A stretch of DNA of 64,000 bases from positions 620,001 to 684,000 of the forward strand of contig MJGA01000001.1 of NCBI GenBank assembly GCA_001910725.1, written 5' to 3'. Numbering within the stretch: the stretch's first letter is position 1; every line of letters begins with the position of its first letter. The translations under genes were made by a program, and so were the position numbers. Source of the DNA: Phanerodontia chrysosporium. Its lineage: Eukaryota > Basidiomycota > Agaricomycetes > Polyporales > Phanerochaetaceae. The notes under the pieces were generated by a model. That model searched no databases. It was given only the letters and a program-made list of their open reading frames with translations, and was not told the origin of the DNA. This document shows positions 36,809 to 47,830 of this stretch, one piece after another.

Positions 36809-38168
36809 ATGAACATCGCGCAGCAACAGTCCTCGCCGCTTCTCCTGCCCTTCGCCAGATTCTTCTACATGTTGTGCATCTCCCTAGTCAACTATGTATC
36901 ACGCAATGTCAACCCTGCCAGGAACGTACCTAGCAGTTCCCGCTCTTTTCAGCTGCCGATCGAAGTGTGCGAACGCGTAATCGACTTTGTAAACGCAAGC
37001 TTCGTCGGCTTCAACCATGAAACGGACAAGTACCGGAGAGCTACCTTGCTAGCCTGTGCTCTCACCTGTCGTTCGTGGAGACCCCGTAGTCAGCTACATC
37101 TCTATCGTTTTGTTATTCTTGATGATCGCCTCCAGCTATACAGCTGGATGGATTCACTCCTTCACAACCCCGAGTTGGGAACATACATTCGCGACTTGGC
37201 CATCAGGGGAAACCGAACAAGTGCCAGCTTCCCCTCGGGAACTGAACAATGGACCTCATTGCTTTCCCTCACCCTGCGGCATTTACCCTGCTTCGAACGG
37301 CTCACACTCAAGTGGTGTGACTGGCGATGCCTTCATCGCAGCTTTTTTGTCATGACCTCCTGCATCCCCTCTGTTACGTCTTTGACGTTGTCAAGTGTTA
37401 GGTTGCATGCCTCAAAGGAGCTGGTCCATTTTATCTGCTCCTTCCCCAATCTTGTGGAGCTCACCCTGCATGGTGTCCAATGCACCAATACTGGACCGTT
37501 TCCTCTGACGAAGCGAATGAAACAGAGAGCTGATCTCCATGAGCTCTCGATTCACGGCCCAAGCTGTGCAAGTGCAGGGGCGGTTCTCCGGATCCTCCAC
37601 TTGTCATCATCTGGATCACGACTTCGGTCACTCAAGGTTGCTGCCAGACACAAGCCTACGCAGCTAGGGCTCAACTACTTTCTTTCTGGCTGCAGTGCCT
37701 TGGAAGAGCTGGATCTGTTCTTTGATATGGAACAACTCAAACCTGGTGAGCTGGCCTTGTGGCCCTTGTTAGATTGTTATCTAAGGGCTCTGACTGTTCA
37801 GTTCAGAAACCCAGGATTATGTTGACCTCAGTGCATGCCCTAACCTGCAGCACTTGCAGATTAAGTTCAGCCAGATACCGACGTCAAGCAGATCATTTCT
37901 ACCCCAGACACTCTCAACAATACCTTCCACTGCGAGGGTTCAGACTATCAAAATTAGCCTTTTGGAGGAGCGCAAAGATGCTGAGCTTCTGGATCATATT
38001 GACTGGGATGCTCTCGACTCTAGTCTTGATGCTCCAAAGTTCCGTACAATATGCAGAGTTACGGTTTGGATCTGCATCTGGGCAGCTATCTCTGTGGACT
38101 TTGTAGAGAAGCATCTTCCCCGCCTACACAAACGCAAGTTACTCGTTTCCGAATTACGCCTGCAATGA
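36809..38168 (+). CDS. F-box/LRR-like protein of the expanded agaricomycete family
   Basis: F-box proteins link substrates to SCF ubiquitin ligases. The N-terminus has one hydrophobic segment (FARFFYMLCISLVNYVS), then the F-box-like motif LPIEVCERVIDFVNASF with LLACALTCRSWRPRSQLHLY. The rest is a chain of irregular leucine-rich repeats (LTLRHLPCFERLTLKWCDW; VTSLTLSSVRLHASKELVHF; NLVELTLHGVQ; LEELDLFFDMEQL). An intron with donor at 37746 and acceptor before 37812 joins EQLKP to ETQDYVDLSACPNLQHLQIK in the next exon; without it the frame stops at 37825. The 3' exon reads to a stop at 38168, though its last 30 residues are poorly LRR-like. Such genes are numerous and fast evolving in mushrooms and polypores; no substrate can be inferred. 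Confidence 0.75.
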
Positions 38169-38749
38169 TGCTCAGGGTTATAATCTCACGGGCAAAGGGG
38201 TGCCCATTGTAAAATAGACCAGACAGCAGTAGACTTTTTGGGTATGTCGTATCCACAAGCCATCAACCAATGTTGAAAGATATCTCTTTGGCATATGCAC
38301 CAATGCGAGGCCTTCTACCATATCCTGCTTAATTCTCAAGCAAGACTCACCTTGTGACCCATGGCTGTGAATGTTATCAAGTTTTTCGGGCACCACTGTT
38401 TTAGGAACTCTTCCTCCTTGCATAGGTTTCACAAGCTTACTTTTCATCCCTCCATGTTCTCCACAACTACTACGCTTGCCCGTCACCTGTGCACCCGCTA
38501 AGTTGGCCACATGATGTCATGATCACCTCAATGCCAGAGCCCCTGTTTGAGGACTCCATGGACTGTTCAGATGCTACTGCCCAAGCGCCGGTCGCTGATT
38601 GTTGGTCATCGTCTACCTGCGGATGTTGTCACTGAGAGCATTTCGCTATTTTGCAAGTGCCCGGCCAGGCTCGTTGGCGTGCCTTCATGTCCTAAGTTAT
38701 GTTCGGGTCACGTATTGATCATATAATAATATAGTACTTCCGTATGCAT
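38169..38749. other. Intergenic region, 581 bp
   Basis: 3' flank of the F-box gene up to the tRNA. A minus-strand open frame at 38178-38510 has no recognisable domain and poor fungal codon use; I do not call it. The A/T-rich stretch ATATAATAATATAG near 38721 may serve the tRNA upstream region. Confidence 0.4.
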
Positions 38750-38821
38750 GACTCCTTAGCTCAGTGGTTAGAGCATGCGATTGCAGATCGCAGGGCCACG
38801 TGTTCGAATCACGTAGGGGTC
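38750..38821 (+). tRNA. tRNA-Cys (GCA)
   Basis: 72 nt with no intron. Acceptor stem GACTCCT pairs with AGGGGTC (one T-G wobble). D arm GCTC/GAGC, anticodon stem TGCGA/TCGCA with loop TTGCAGA giving anticodon GCA, T arm ACGTG/CACGT with loop TTCGAAT. The A box (TAGCTCAGTGG) and B box (TGTTCGAATCA) internal promoters are present. An RNA polymerase III T-run follows. Confidence 0.96.
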
Positions 38822-38823
38822 TC

Positions 38824-38831
38824 TTCTTTTT
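38824..38831 (+). terminator. RNA polymerase III terminator of tRNA-Cys
   Basis: TTCTTTTT directly after the tRNA, with five T in a row at 38827-38831, the normal termination signal. Confidence 0.75.
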
Positions 38832-39014
38832 CCATATCCTTTGGAAGCTAAAACAATCCTTATTCTGTCAAATTGTGCCGCGTAAAATACCAAGAGTTGA
38901 CCATCCTTTTGGTACATGACATATGAACTTGTGCACAGGCCGCGAATGGCCTTATAATAGATTCAATACATTGTGGTATGGGCCACAGCGATATGGTGGA
39001 CGGGTGACAGAACG

Positions 39015-41968
39015 CTACGGGTCGGTCCCATGCTCTTCTTCTGACATCGACGGAGGCTTTCCTATTGTCACATCCAACTTCGCCGCCAATTTGAGCACCT
39101 CCTTCTCGATGTCGATGATTTTGGCGCGTCTGCAAGGATTATCAGCAGACATTTCTAAGGCCATGGTCAACAACGTACTCTGTGCTCGCACGTTCGCCCA
39201 GTTCGAATGCTTGTGACACGCCCAGTCCCGATACACCATCGGCAAGCATGACCTTTCGCAGCTTCTCCTCCTTGTGCTGCAACTCCTTCAGACTGGGCAG
39301 CAGTCGTTCGATGTCGCGACTCAGCTGGATGAACAATCAGCATGTAGTTCCAAGACATGGCGTTGACTACTCACGTGGTTCGTCCGCGCGGTCAATGAAT
39401 CCTGGTCGTACCTGCCCCTACCGACCACCTCATCTCGCATGCGCCTGAGCTCCTCGAACCACTTGCGCTCGTGCTCGCTGAGCTCGGGACTTGCATTGTG
39501 CATCATGGCTTTGAGAATCCGGTCTACCCTGCTCATCAATGCCTTCTGGCTGTCCCGCACCTGCTCCAGCCGTGCCTTGGTTGCCGCCTGCCGGTCGTTC
39601 CGTAGGTTCTTGATCCTGTCGAGGGCCTCACGGGCCTTGTCCTGCTGCCTCCGAAACTCCTGTTGTTGGAGTTGCATTCGAGCACTCATAGTGCCCACCG
39701 TGACCATGACATCGCTGATTTGGGCTCTGAACCTTTCCGCCTTGGATCCAAGGTACCGCAGAGATTCTGGAGTGAGTGCGTTCGCATTTGCACCGCTCGG
39801 CGACGGAGTAGCAAGTTTCGGGTTCGCAGGGAGGCCATTTGGTCGTGCAAATGCCGACTCCGGGAAAGGTTCCGTAATGAGTGGTACGTAGAGAGGCGGA
39901 CCATCAGCCGATGGGCGAGATGAGGAACCCAGTTCTTTAGCTGCACTGGTCGAGGACGATAGCTCTTCCCTGACTGCCGACTCTGACTCCAGTGTCAGGG
40001 GTAGAACAACAGTTCGCATCGCCGATGTCAGTACGAATATGCTATACGTCAAGTATACGTCGCTGGGTATGGCTACCCCTACGACAGGATTCGAGCTCCT
40101 GAAATATAAAGCAATAAGAACAAAGGCTAGTCTCAGCACTGTGCAAAAGACTTACGCTCGCTCTACAGAATATGTAACCAGAATTGGCAGTACGGCCGCC
40201 CCTCCAACCTTATCAAGTGCTCCAGCTAGTGTTTCTCCACCATCCGTACTGACGTCGTCTCGCAAAGCACTTGCAAGGTTCTGAAGCAATGGGCCGAGAT
40301 GTATCGCATGTACGCCAAAGGCGTGGTAGACGTAGACTGTCTCGTCATGAATTGGGTCCTGGAGGAACACGGGGTGATTCCCTTGCAAGAGATCAAGAAT
40401 TCGTTGCTGAGGTGACATCTTCGTAAGGGTCGAAACTATGCCTAGGTCAATCGTTTCATACACCGCAAGCATGGGCAACTCTTCGGTAGGTCCGTGCTAA
40501 GTATGCCAGGTCAGATGAAAGCTTGTCAACCTGGCAGTGAAGACAAATACCTTCCGCTCCCACCGGGCTTCAACCTTTTCAACGTCCAAGAAGACATCCA
40601 CCTTCCCATCTTGATACGCAACAAGGACCACCCCCAGTCTCTCGGTTTCGCCTTCGTCGTCTTCATCGTCGTCGGTGCCAAATGAAAGGTAGACAATGTC
40701 GGTCGCATCACCACCCTCACTGCCCTCGAGGGAAAGCGGGGCAGGCTGAAGCAGGAACGGTCCTTGTCGGATAGGCTGGGTACGCATGGTCGTCGGAGGG
40801 TGCATAGGAACATTGCGCGGTTTTGAGGGATACGCAGTACCAGGTGGGAGTTGTTTCAACAGCGCAGTGACGTACTTGTGTTGATTTTCGTAGAGACCGG
40901 CCAGGCTTCCGCTGCTCGAGGGGCTACTCGAGCTCTCAGCCTGCGACAGGAACTCCTGCTTGGCTGCAACGAAGCATTCCAGAGCATGCACATACGAGGA
41001 GGGTACGGAGGCATTCTTGGGCATGTATGGGCAGATCGCATAGATGTCCCCACTTCGCACGACGGCGTATACACTGAGAGGGCCCCAATCCGCATTGCCC
41101 TTGCCAAGAGTAAAGGATACGACCTGTCGCTCGGCATCGTCCTCAGCAAGATAAGATTTACGGGTCTTCTCCGGGACGAATGACAGCACTTGTTGAGGCT
41201 CTTCTGTGTCGACAGCTATGTCGTACTCCCTACAAGGTCATTGAACTCATATCCGACCTGAGCCCAGCACATAGACTTACCGGAGCTTGCCGTCCACTGT
41301 CATGACCATGAGCGTGGTCCCACCATCCCCCCATGGGTGCCAGTCGATCTTGGCAATTGGTGGCGCGTCTCGTGCACCGTGGATGTACTGTCCTATACGT
41401 ATGGACCTGATGAAGCATTGTCACTCACTGTTCGTTGTAGGGATAAATTACGGACGACTCACTTGCAGTCCACACTCGTTGGCACCAGTCTTGTGAAGCC
41501 TGACCGTGGCAGTACTACGACTGCAACCTCGAAGGTCCCTGCTACGGCCAAGAACTTGCCATTTGGGTTCAGGGTCATTTGACGAATGGTGAACGTCACA
41601 TTGGGCGTATTCAAGGACTGGTGGCATGGTATGCTTTAGTACGGAGTTTACTTTTCGTGTAAGTCACTGGGCATGCACACTTTATATGTCTTCTGGCTCT
41701 TGCTGAGCTTCGAGTCTCCCAAGGACGCCATGCGAATCTCACTGCCAGCAGCGACAATAATATCTGAGTCCTTCATAACCATCGCCTGCCGCCTCCCCGA
41801 AGGCGTCGGGCCGTCATGGTTGGGGTCCACATTGGTAAAGCTCGGCAGCGTGTTCAAGGAGAGTTCAAGTGACGTCTGGTCCTTGCTTGTGGCGGAAGCG
41901 ACCCCTTTGGGCAAGCTGAATATGGGATGATCCCTGAGAAACGCGTTCCAGTCTTCTTCGCCGTCCAT
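39015..41968 (-). CDS. NUP82: Nucleoporin Nup82/Nup88
   Basis: Scaffold of the cytoplasmic nuclear-pore filament complex, which docks Nsp1 and Nup159 and aids mRNA export. The start MDGEEDWNAFLRDHPIFSLP (41968) is typical of the family. The N-terminal two thirds form the beta-propeller, with RRQAMVMKDSDIIVAAGSEI, KIDWHPWGDGGTTLMVMTVD, GPLSVYAVVRSGDIYAICPY, DIVYLSFGTDDDEDDEGE and VYHAFGVHAIHLGPLLQNL. The last third is coiled coil (QQQEFRRQQDKAREALDRIK; ELSEHERKWFEELRRMRDEV; LSRDIERLLPSLKELQHKEE), as in Nup88, and it ends SMSEEEHGTDP. About seven introns are needed. It is divergent from the proteasome alpha7 gene (242 bp between starts). NSP1, encoding its direct partner, lies 2.4 kb away. Confidence 0.85.
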
Positions 41969-42210
41969 AGCGCAGTTTCGCAAGGAGGGAGGGCACGGAG
42001 GAGAGGGGAGGGTAAATGAAGAGGGGAGGCCGCTGGACTCGGTTCGCGTCGAACACGCGCCCGACACTGCGATCCGGAAGCGGCATGAGTCTCCCACGCC
42101 CACGCGTCGCTTCATGTGCGCATCGTGCTTGCGCGTCGAGTCCAGTCCATTGCCGTCATCTTCTCCCCAAGCTGCCCCTGCCATCCATATCGCGTCCATA
42201 GCCAGCACAA
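41969..42210. promoter_or_regulatory. Bidirectional promoter of NUP82 and PRE10
   Basis: 242 bp between divergent start codons. It contains a purine-rich strand near 41985-42030, a long CGCG motif at 42045, ACGCGT at 42102, and C/T-rich sequence before the PRE10 start. No TATA box was seen, as expected for housekeeping genes. Confidence 0.55.
42045..42059 (+). promoter_or_regulatory. Shared motif CGCGTCGAACACGCG (PRE10 side)
   Basis: Matches 14 of 15 bases of the reverse complement of 44549-44563 in the RPN12/PRE3 promoter; only the base after GAAC differs. Both copies lie within 170 bp of proteasome gene starts. Function is inference. Confidence 0.4.
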
Positions 42211-43285
42211 ATGACTTCCATTGGGACGGGATACGACCTTTCTGCATCTACCTACTCGCCTGACGGCCGCATCTTTCAGGTGCGTTCTCCGCTCGCGTAT
42301 ACACTAAGCATACTAACGTTCGGTACACCAGGTCGAATACGCCAACAAAGCTGTCGAGAACTCAGGGTATGCAGAAGGCTGTCATTGCACATGAACTTCT
42401 CTTGAGCTATTCCCGCCCTAGGACTGCCATCGGCCTTCGCGTCAAGGATGGCATTGTCCTCGCAGTCGAGAAGATTGTGCACTCCAAGCTGTTGATTCCA
42501 GACGCGAACAAGCGGATACAGAGCGTTGACAAGCACATCGGATTGGTGCGTGTCTTCTGCTCTATGACCTCCAGTCTCCAATCTTACCGCATGTAATCAT
42601 CTCAGGCGACGTCGGGCTTCCAAGCGGATGGCAGACATCTTGCAAATCGCGCACGGGATGAAGCCACGAGCTACCGCGAGTGGTATCGCTCACCAGCACC
42701 AGTCAAGGTACGTACATGATATTCATCAGCGCGCTGCCCCCCTCACCATGAAATCTCTCGCAGGAGGTAGTCAGCAGGCTATCGATGTATAAACAGGCGT
42801 ACACCCTCTATTCGTCAGTCCGGCCGTTCGGTGTCAGCACGATCATCGGTGGCGTAGACAGCACAGGACCACAGCTCTTCATTGTCGAGCCTAGCGGTGT
42901 CGCATATGTGCGTTTATCTTCCCAGTAAGATACAGCTTAGCTGACGCGTCGCGGGATAGGGCTACTTCGGCGCAGCGGTAGGGAAGGGCAAACAACTCGC
43001 TAAGACAGAGATCGAGAAACTCAAGCTGGCCGAACTCTCGACAAGAGAAGCTGTTATGGAAGCCGCTCGCATGTAAGCCTTCGTGAACTGCTTGTTTGTG
43101 CCTACCCAAAACTGAAACATATCCCCAGCATCTACCTTGTCCACGATGATCAGAAAGAGAAGGACTTCGAGCTCGAGATGACATGGATTGGTGATGAAAC
43201 CAATGGCGTACACCTCCCCGTGCCGAAGGACCTGCATGACGAGGCAGAGCGAAAGGCCAAGGAGGCACTAGAGAACTTCGAGTAA
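42211..43285 (+). CDS. PRE10: 20S proteasome subunit alpha7 (Pre10/PSMA3)
   Basis: Alpha-ring subunit of the 20S proteasome. The first exon [20 protein letters not shown] with [20 protein letters not shown] is the alpha-subunit signature, and [11 protein letters not shown] is specific to alpha7. Further exons give [74 protein letters not shown] and [20 protein letters not shown]. The tail [17 protein letters not shown] is charged and flexible. Six short introns. Alpha subunits are not proteolytic; they gate the channel and receive HbYX tails of regulators such as PI31. Convergent with RPN12, 136 bp between stops. Confidence 0.93.
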
Positions 43286-43421
43286 CCTGGTAGACCTCGT
43301 CGCTGTAACGATATATTGGACTGTTCATCATCATCACAAACACTCCTGACTGAGAATAGTCCGTAGCTGACGTCCTCTGGGAGCCCGCAGGTATCATACA
43401 CGTGTAATTCAGCGCAAGGGT

Positions 43422-44488
43422 CTACACGATCATCTCTAATTCACGGGCGTACTGCAAGTTCACCGTGATCAACTTGTCCTTCGGGATCTCCAGCTTCTCC
43501 TCGCCCTTCTTCGCGAAGGTGATGGTGCCACCAGTCAAGTCGACTTGCCACCCGCGCTATTGCATGCATTCAGCAATGCGCCACGGACACAAGTCATCTT
43601 ACTCACCTCCTGGGCGTACTTGAGGACTTCCTGTTGCGTGCGGAAGAAGAGTAGAGTCGCCGCATCCTTTATTGGCAGGCTGTTATATGCCGCCTCTTCG
43701 CAGCTTGCGATCTCATTTCTGTCCGTTTTCGTCAGTGAGCCTCTTTGTGGGAGCACGTATTGCGCATACCGGATGGTACCCATCAACGAGTCAACAAAGA
43801 ACTTGTACTCTTCCGCAGGTGCTTCCTCGCGCGCGTTCCACACCTTGCTGTAGCTGCCCTCCATGAGCCATCGCTCGAGGTTTATGGGATGGCTGATGTA
43901 TGGGTTCGAGGCCAGCGAGTCTGCGGGCAGAGGAAGTGATTCAAGTGTCGTGTGGAAGTCCGCGATGCGGTTCTGAGTGAGTAGACGGATGAGGTTCAGC
44001 CCGCGGATGGGGTATTCGCGAGGGGATGGTGGCAGAACGGAGCTGTCGGAACACTATGAGCGTTAAGACTTCAAATTATTGCAGTCGCAAAAGGCGCACC
44101 TGTAGTCGTTGTAGTAGGTCTGCAGTTGTGAAAAGTAACGGTCGAAGGAAGGAATGTCCCTCGTCCGTATACTCCAGAACGCGCCGATCTCGAGAATCTC
44201 GCCTGCGCGTCCTTTAGTCTAAAATACGACGAATATGCCAGGATCGTGATACATACGAGCGACGGCAAGGTCATTCAGGTCGACCTCTCCCTGTGGGACG
44301 AGGAGTCCGTGCTGGCTAAGTCCAACCTATACGTCCTTCGTATGAGCTCAGCGGATTGCGTATGCACCTGCAACCGGCGTTACCTTCAACTTCGCAAGTA
44401 GTTCTCCGCACTTCTTCATGTCCGCGGGCTGCGACGTGAAGGTCGTCTTCAGCTCGTTATAAAGTGTAGCAAGTTGTGTTGAGGCCAT
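43422..44488 (-). CDS. RPN12: 26S proteasome lid subunit Rpn12 (PSMD8)
   Basis: Lid subunit of the 19S regulatory particle, of the PCI/CSN8-PSD8-eIF3K type. The start [20 protein letters not shown] (44488) matches the family. Helical exons follow: [64 protein letters not shown], and [20 protein letters not shown]. The winged-helix end reads [38 protein letters not shown] and ends [16 protein letters not shown]. Four or five short introns. It shares a 167-bp divergent promoter with the beta1 gene, so two 26S subunits are probably co-regulated from one site. Confidence 0.92.
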
Positions 44489-44655
44489 GGCGGTAGAGGT
44501 TGGAGGTAAGATGTGTGCAGGGATCAAGTGAGGAAACAGGCAAGCCGACGCGCGTTCGACGCGTCACCTCGTTTAGCCGTTCCTGCTTCTCGCCACCACC
44601 GCACCTTTCTCCCTTCTCACATCCCTCTCTCTTCATCAACAAACGCATACGCACT
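44489..44655. promoter_or_regulatory. Bidirectional promoter of RPN12 and PRE3
   Basis: 167 bp between divergent start codons of two proteasome genes. It holds a GC-rich core with the 15-bp motif at 44549-44563 (which includes ACGCG and overlaps ACGCGT at 44559-44564) and a C/T-rich leader toward PRE3. A weak likeness to the yeast Rpn4 box (TCGCCACC near 44595) has a mismatch and I do not call it. Confidence 0.55.
44549..44563 (-). promoter_or_regulatory. Shared motif CGCGTCGAACGCGCG (RPN12/PRE3 side)
   Basis: The minus strand reads CGCGTCGAACGCGCG, matching 42045-42059 at 14 of 15 positions. It is central in a promoter that serves two proteasome genes. Confidence 0.4.
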
Positions 44656-45634
44656 ATGCAGGTGGACATCAAGCATCTGAAGTCAGGAGAGGTCAACCTC
44701 GGTGTAAGTGTGTCGAATCTCTACTGAGATGCATGCTGATAACTTGGGACAATGTAGACCTCTATCATGGCCGTCCAATTCAAGGACGGAGTCGTCATCG
44801 GTGCGGATTCGCGCACAACGACCGGTAGCTACATTGTACGTATCTGTAACCATTACTACGCTTGCCTGGATCTAATGCATCTACATAGGCAAATCGAGTG
44901 ACCGACAAGCTCACGCACGTCCATGACCGTATCTACTGCTGTAGGTCAGGCTCAGCAGCCGACACCCAGGCTGTCGCAGATGCCGTACACTACAACCTCC
45001 AGATGCTCACGTACGCTGCTTGCTCCATATTTCTCCATCGGTATTGACCGAGCTTCGTAGACAACAATTTGGTCACCCACCCTCTGTCTCCGTGGCTGCC
45101 AACGTCTTTCAGCGGATCTGCTACGAAAACAAGGACGCGCTATCGGCAGGTATCATTGTCGCGGGTTGGGACGAGGAGGAAGGCCCGAGCGTGTACAATA
45201 TTCCCCTCGGAGGTGGTCTCTTCCGTCAGCCATGGGCAATTGGAGGTACGCTTTCGCCTCAGGTTCTAGCATTTCAAGCAGCAGTGTTTACTTTGCCTGG
45301 TGCAGGTTCCGGCTCCACATACGTCTATGGCTACTGCGATGCTACCTATCAGGACGGCTGGAACAGAGACCAAACGGTAGAGTTCGTCAAGAATAGTACG
45401 TCTACCGCCTTTCATCTTGAACTCCCTTCTCTGAACTATTCTTGACTAGCCCTCGCTCTCGCCATGTCCCGAGACGGTTCTTCTGGTGGTGTCATTCGCA
45501 TGTGCGTGATCACCAAGGAGGGTGTCGAGCGTGTCTTTATCCCAGGGAACGAACTGCCCAAGTTCTGGGAAGGTGACGAGGTTCTTACAAAGAAGGTGGT
45601 GTCATCTGCAGAAGCTGCCATGGAGGTGGAGTAA
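44656..45634 (+). CDS. PRE3: 20S proteasome catalytic subunit beta1 (Pre3/PSMB6)
   Basis: Caspase-like catalytic subunit. A 16-residue propeptide, [16 protein letters not shown], is followed directly by the active-site Thr of [20 protein letters not shown]; the codon boundary coincides with an intron. Other catalytic residues are visible: Asp17 in [11 protein letters not shown], Lys33 in [15 protein letters not shown] and the Ser cluster [27 protein letters not shown] and [19 protein letters not shown] are typical of beta1. It ends [10 protein letters not shown]. Six short introns. The short propeptide is autocleaved when half-proteasomes join. It is paired head to head with RPN12. Confidence 0.95.
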
Positions 45635-45715
45635 TGGACTATATGATATGTCTCTGTACAATGGACTACGTTTCGCGCCATCTAACTACGGTGAGGTATG
45701 AAAAAGACTCGTGGC

Positions 45716-47262
45716 CTACGCGGGCAGAGTCTTGGGCATGAGGATCTTCCAGCCACCAGCGGATGTCTTCTCGCTCTTCTTTGGCCAACCATGGCCTTCC
45801 CAAAGGCGGATCCTCCACAACGCAATTGCAAGAGGAACAGTGTCTGCCCTGAGAATCGTGTCCGCATCGGAGAAGATGACGTAGGCATGGCTTGCCTTCT
45901 TCTCTCCTCTGGCCCAGCGGTCTTCTTTCGTGTGCTCTTTGCCACTGGCGGAAGCGTGCGGTCGGCCAGTCTCGCGCCAACGCGCTCTTCTTTCGACGGC
46001 CAGAACGCGGTTCAAGGCTTCATGCAGTGCTGCTCGTTGCACGCGCGAAGGAAAGAGAGCTAAGCCATGATACAGGGGTATTTTGGCTGGCGGGAGGTAT
46101 TGGTGGGTTTTGACCAGCGCATCTATGGGTATGTGCTCTTTGGCGGTATGGTGCATTACGCACACCGGCGGTAAGGGTCGGTTGGGCAGTGGCCTGTCGT
46201 CTTCCTGTACGGGTTGCGGAGAGCTCGACGGTATCGGTCGTTGTTTTGTCGCAGGGTTCTTGTTTAGTGGTGGGACGACGAGAACGGCGACGGCGTTCTC
46301 AAATGGAATGATACCCGTCTTTTGTATCCGTTTATACTCCGCACGAGTTAGCCTTCGCATGACAGGACGATCGGTAGCGCGATGCGGCCTGGTTTGCAGT
46401 CGCTGTGCAAGAAGTTCCAATTCCTGCAAGACACGGACTCGAAGGAGGTGGCCCATTCGCGCCTCGAAGTAGGGCACATTAAATACTGTGCAGGTTGCCA
46501 GTCTCCGCCAAGTCTCTAATGAGGAGGCGATTAGCAAGGGCAAGGGGTAATTGGTTCCTTCACGTACGGCGTTCCTCGAAGTCTTGCAGTATTGCCTTGT
46601 TGCACACTACATAATGGCTCTTGCGACCTATTTGGCTTCGGTATCGTGGATGCTCCATAAGGTCCGGTACAAATGCCTGGGTCGGTGCTGAGCTCCGAGG
46701 TCCAAGAACCCGTACGGTCGCGAATCTGATCATAAAATCTAGGCCGCACATTGTCAGTACACGTCTTCATTAGGAGAGCCTCCGAACGTTTACCTCGCGG
46801 CATGACCCTATGCGAGAAGTTGTCCTGTCGCATAGGGCTCGCCAACATCCTTACTGATATCCCAAATCAGCATGATAAACATAGTTTCGACTTGTGGTAT
46901 GGCTCACAGTAAGGATTGGCATACCATTGCCTCTCTTCCTTCGTCATTGCCCGAACCCTAGGGCCATATGCGTCGCGTACCCTATCGAGCTTTGGTCTAG
47001 CAAGAGTTGAACCGTAGACCTTGGGAGCAGGCGACTTGCGGTACACATAGTGCTGCTCGTTTTGAACGACGTTCTTGGGGTCTAAAAGCAGCGAGTGCGT
47101 GCGATTCCTGACGTCGAGTGAAGCAAGAGCACGACTGGCTGGTAGGCGACGACCGGGTATACGCTGAAAACGCTTTGGAGGAGGTACTGGTGGTGAGCTT
47201 TTAGCTGTAGAGTCGCGAAGTTTGTTCCATGCTCGAACAAGTCGTGGAAGGATGCGAGGCAT
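45716..47262 (-). CDS. Conserved-looking protein of unknown function, possibly mitochondrial
   Basis: Not recognised. The N-terminus MPRILPRLVRAWNKLRDSTA is basic and free of acids, as in a mitochondrial targeting peptide. The first exon continues through DVRNRTHSLLLDPKNVVQNE and AMTKEERQWYANPY, then short exons carry MLASPMRQDNFSHRVMPR, DFMIRFATVRVLG and SHYVVCNKAILQDFEERR. The long last exon has RMGHLLRVRVLQELELLAQR, VMRRLTRAEYKRIQKTGI, FENAVAVLVVPPLNKNP and YVIFSDADTILRADTVPLAI, ending KILMPKTLPA. Exons join in frame and the pattern of hydrophobic helices looks selected, so the gene is real. A role in mitochondrial gene expression would fit the basic composition, but this is a guess. Confidence 0.65.
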
Positions 47263-47830
47263 AGCGCTCCGTCCAGTCCGTGCCGCCTTTCGCTCCTACC
47301 CCGACCGGCGTCTATGATACTTCACGTTTCCGTTCCGCGGTCGCAAGTTCACATTTGCATTCAACCTCTCAACAACCAACATACTCATCTACCGCACAAA
47401 TCATTGCTTGGTTGCGGCCCTTGGAGGCCGCGGACAGCATTCGGATGTCCGCTGTACAATGCTGTCGACACAAAGTATCTGCAATCTGCACATCCCGCGC
47501 TGCATGGCGTCCCGGTGCTCATGTGCTTGTCTCTCCTTCGGCCTTGTGACTGCGATCCAATCGCTGCACGCGCATTATCAAGTCATACTGCATGCGGCAC
47601 AGCTATCGCCGTCCCGAGACAGCAAGGAGTCTGTCTACCCGGTATCGCGAGGCGGGCGCAAGACTGCGTAGGTCGGTGCCTTGCTGCGAGACCGGATAGC
47701 CTCGGTCATCTGCCGCATCTGGGGTCGTAATCTCTCGCAGACCGTGTGCTCAGTGCGGGTGCGAATGGCTCTAAGCAACGCTAAAAGCCTCTTCAAGTCA
47801 CTGCGTCCTAGCAGAGAACCATCTCGCACC
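47263..47830. other. Divergent intergenic region, 568 bp
   Basis: It lies between divergent starts and should contain the promoters of the unknown protein and the oxidoreductase. Short open frames here have no domain I recognise. No TATA box stands out. Confidence 0.45.

Noticed and set aside
44590..44605. Rpn4-like box (GGTGGCAAA) in the RPN12/PRE3 promoter
   Set aside because: Only GGTGGCGA is found, a mismatch in the core, so it is not called.
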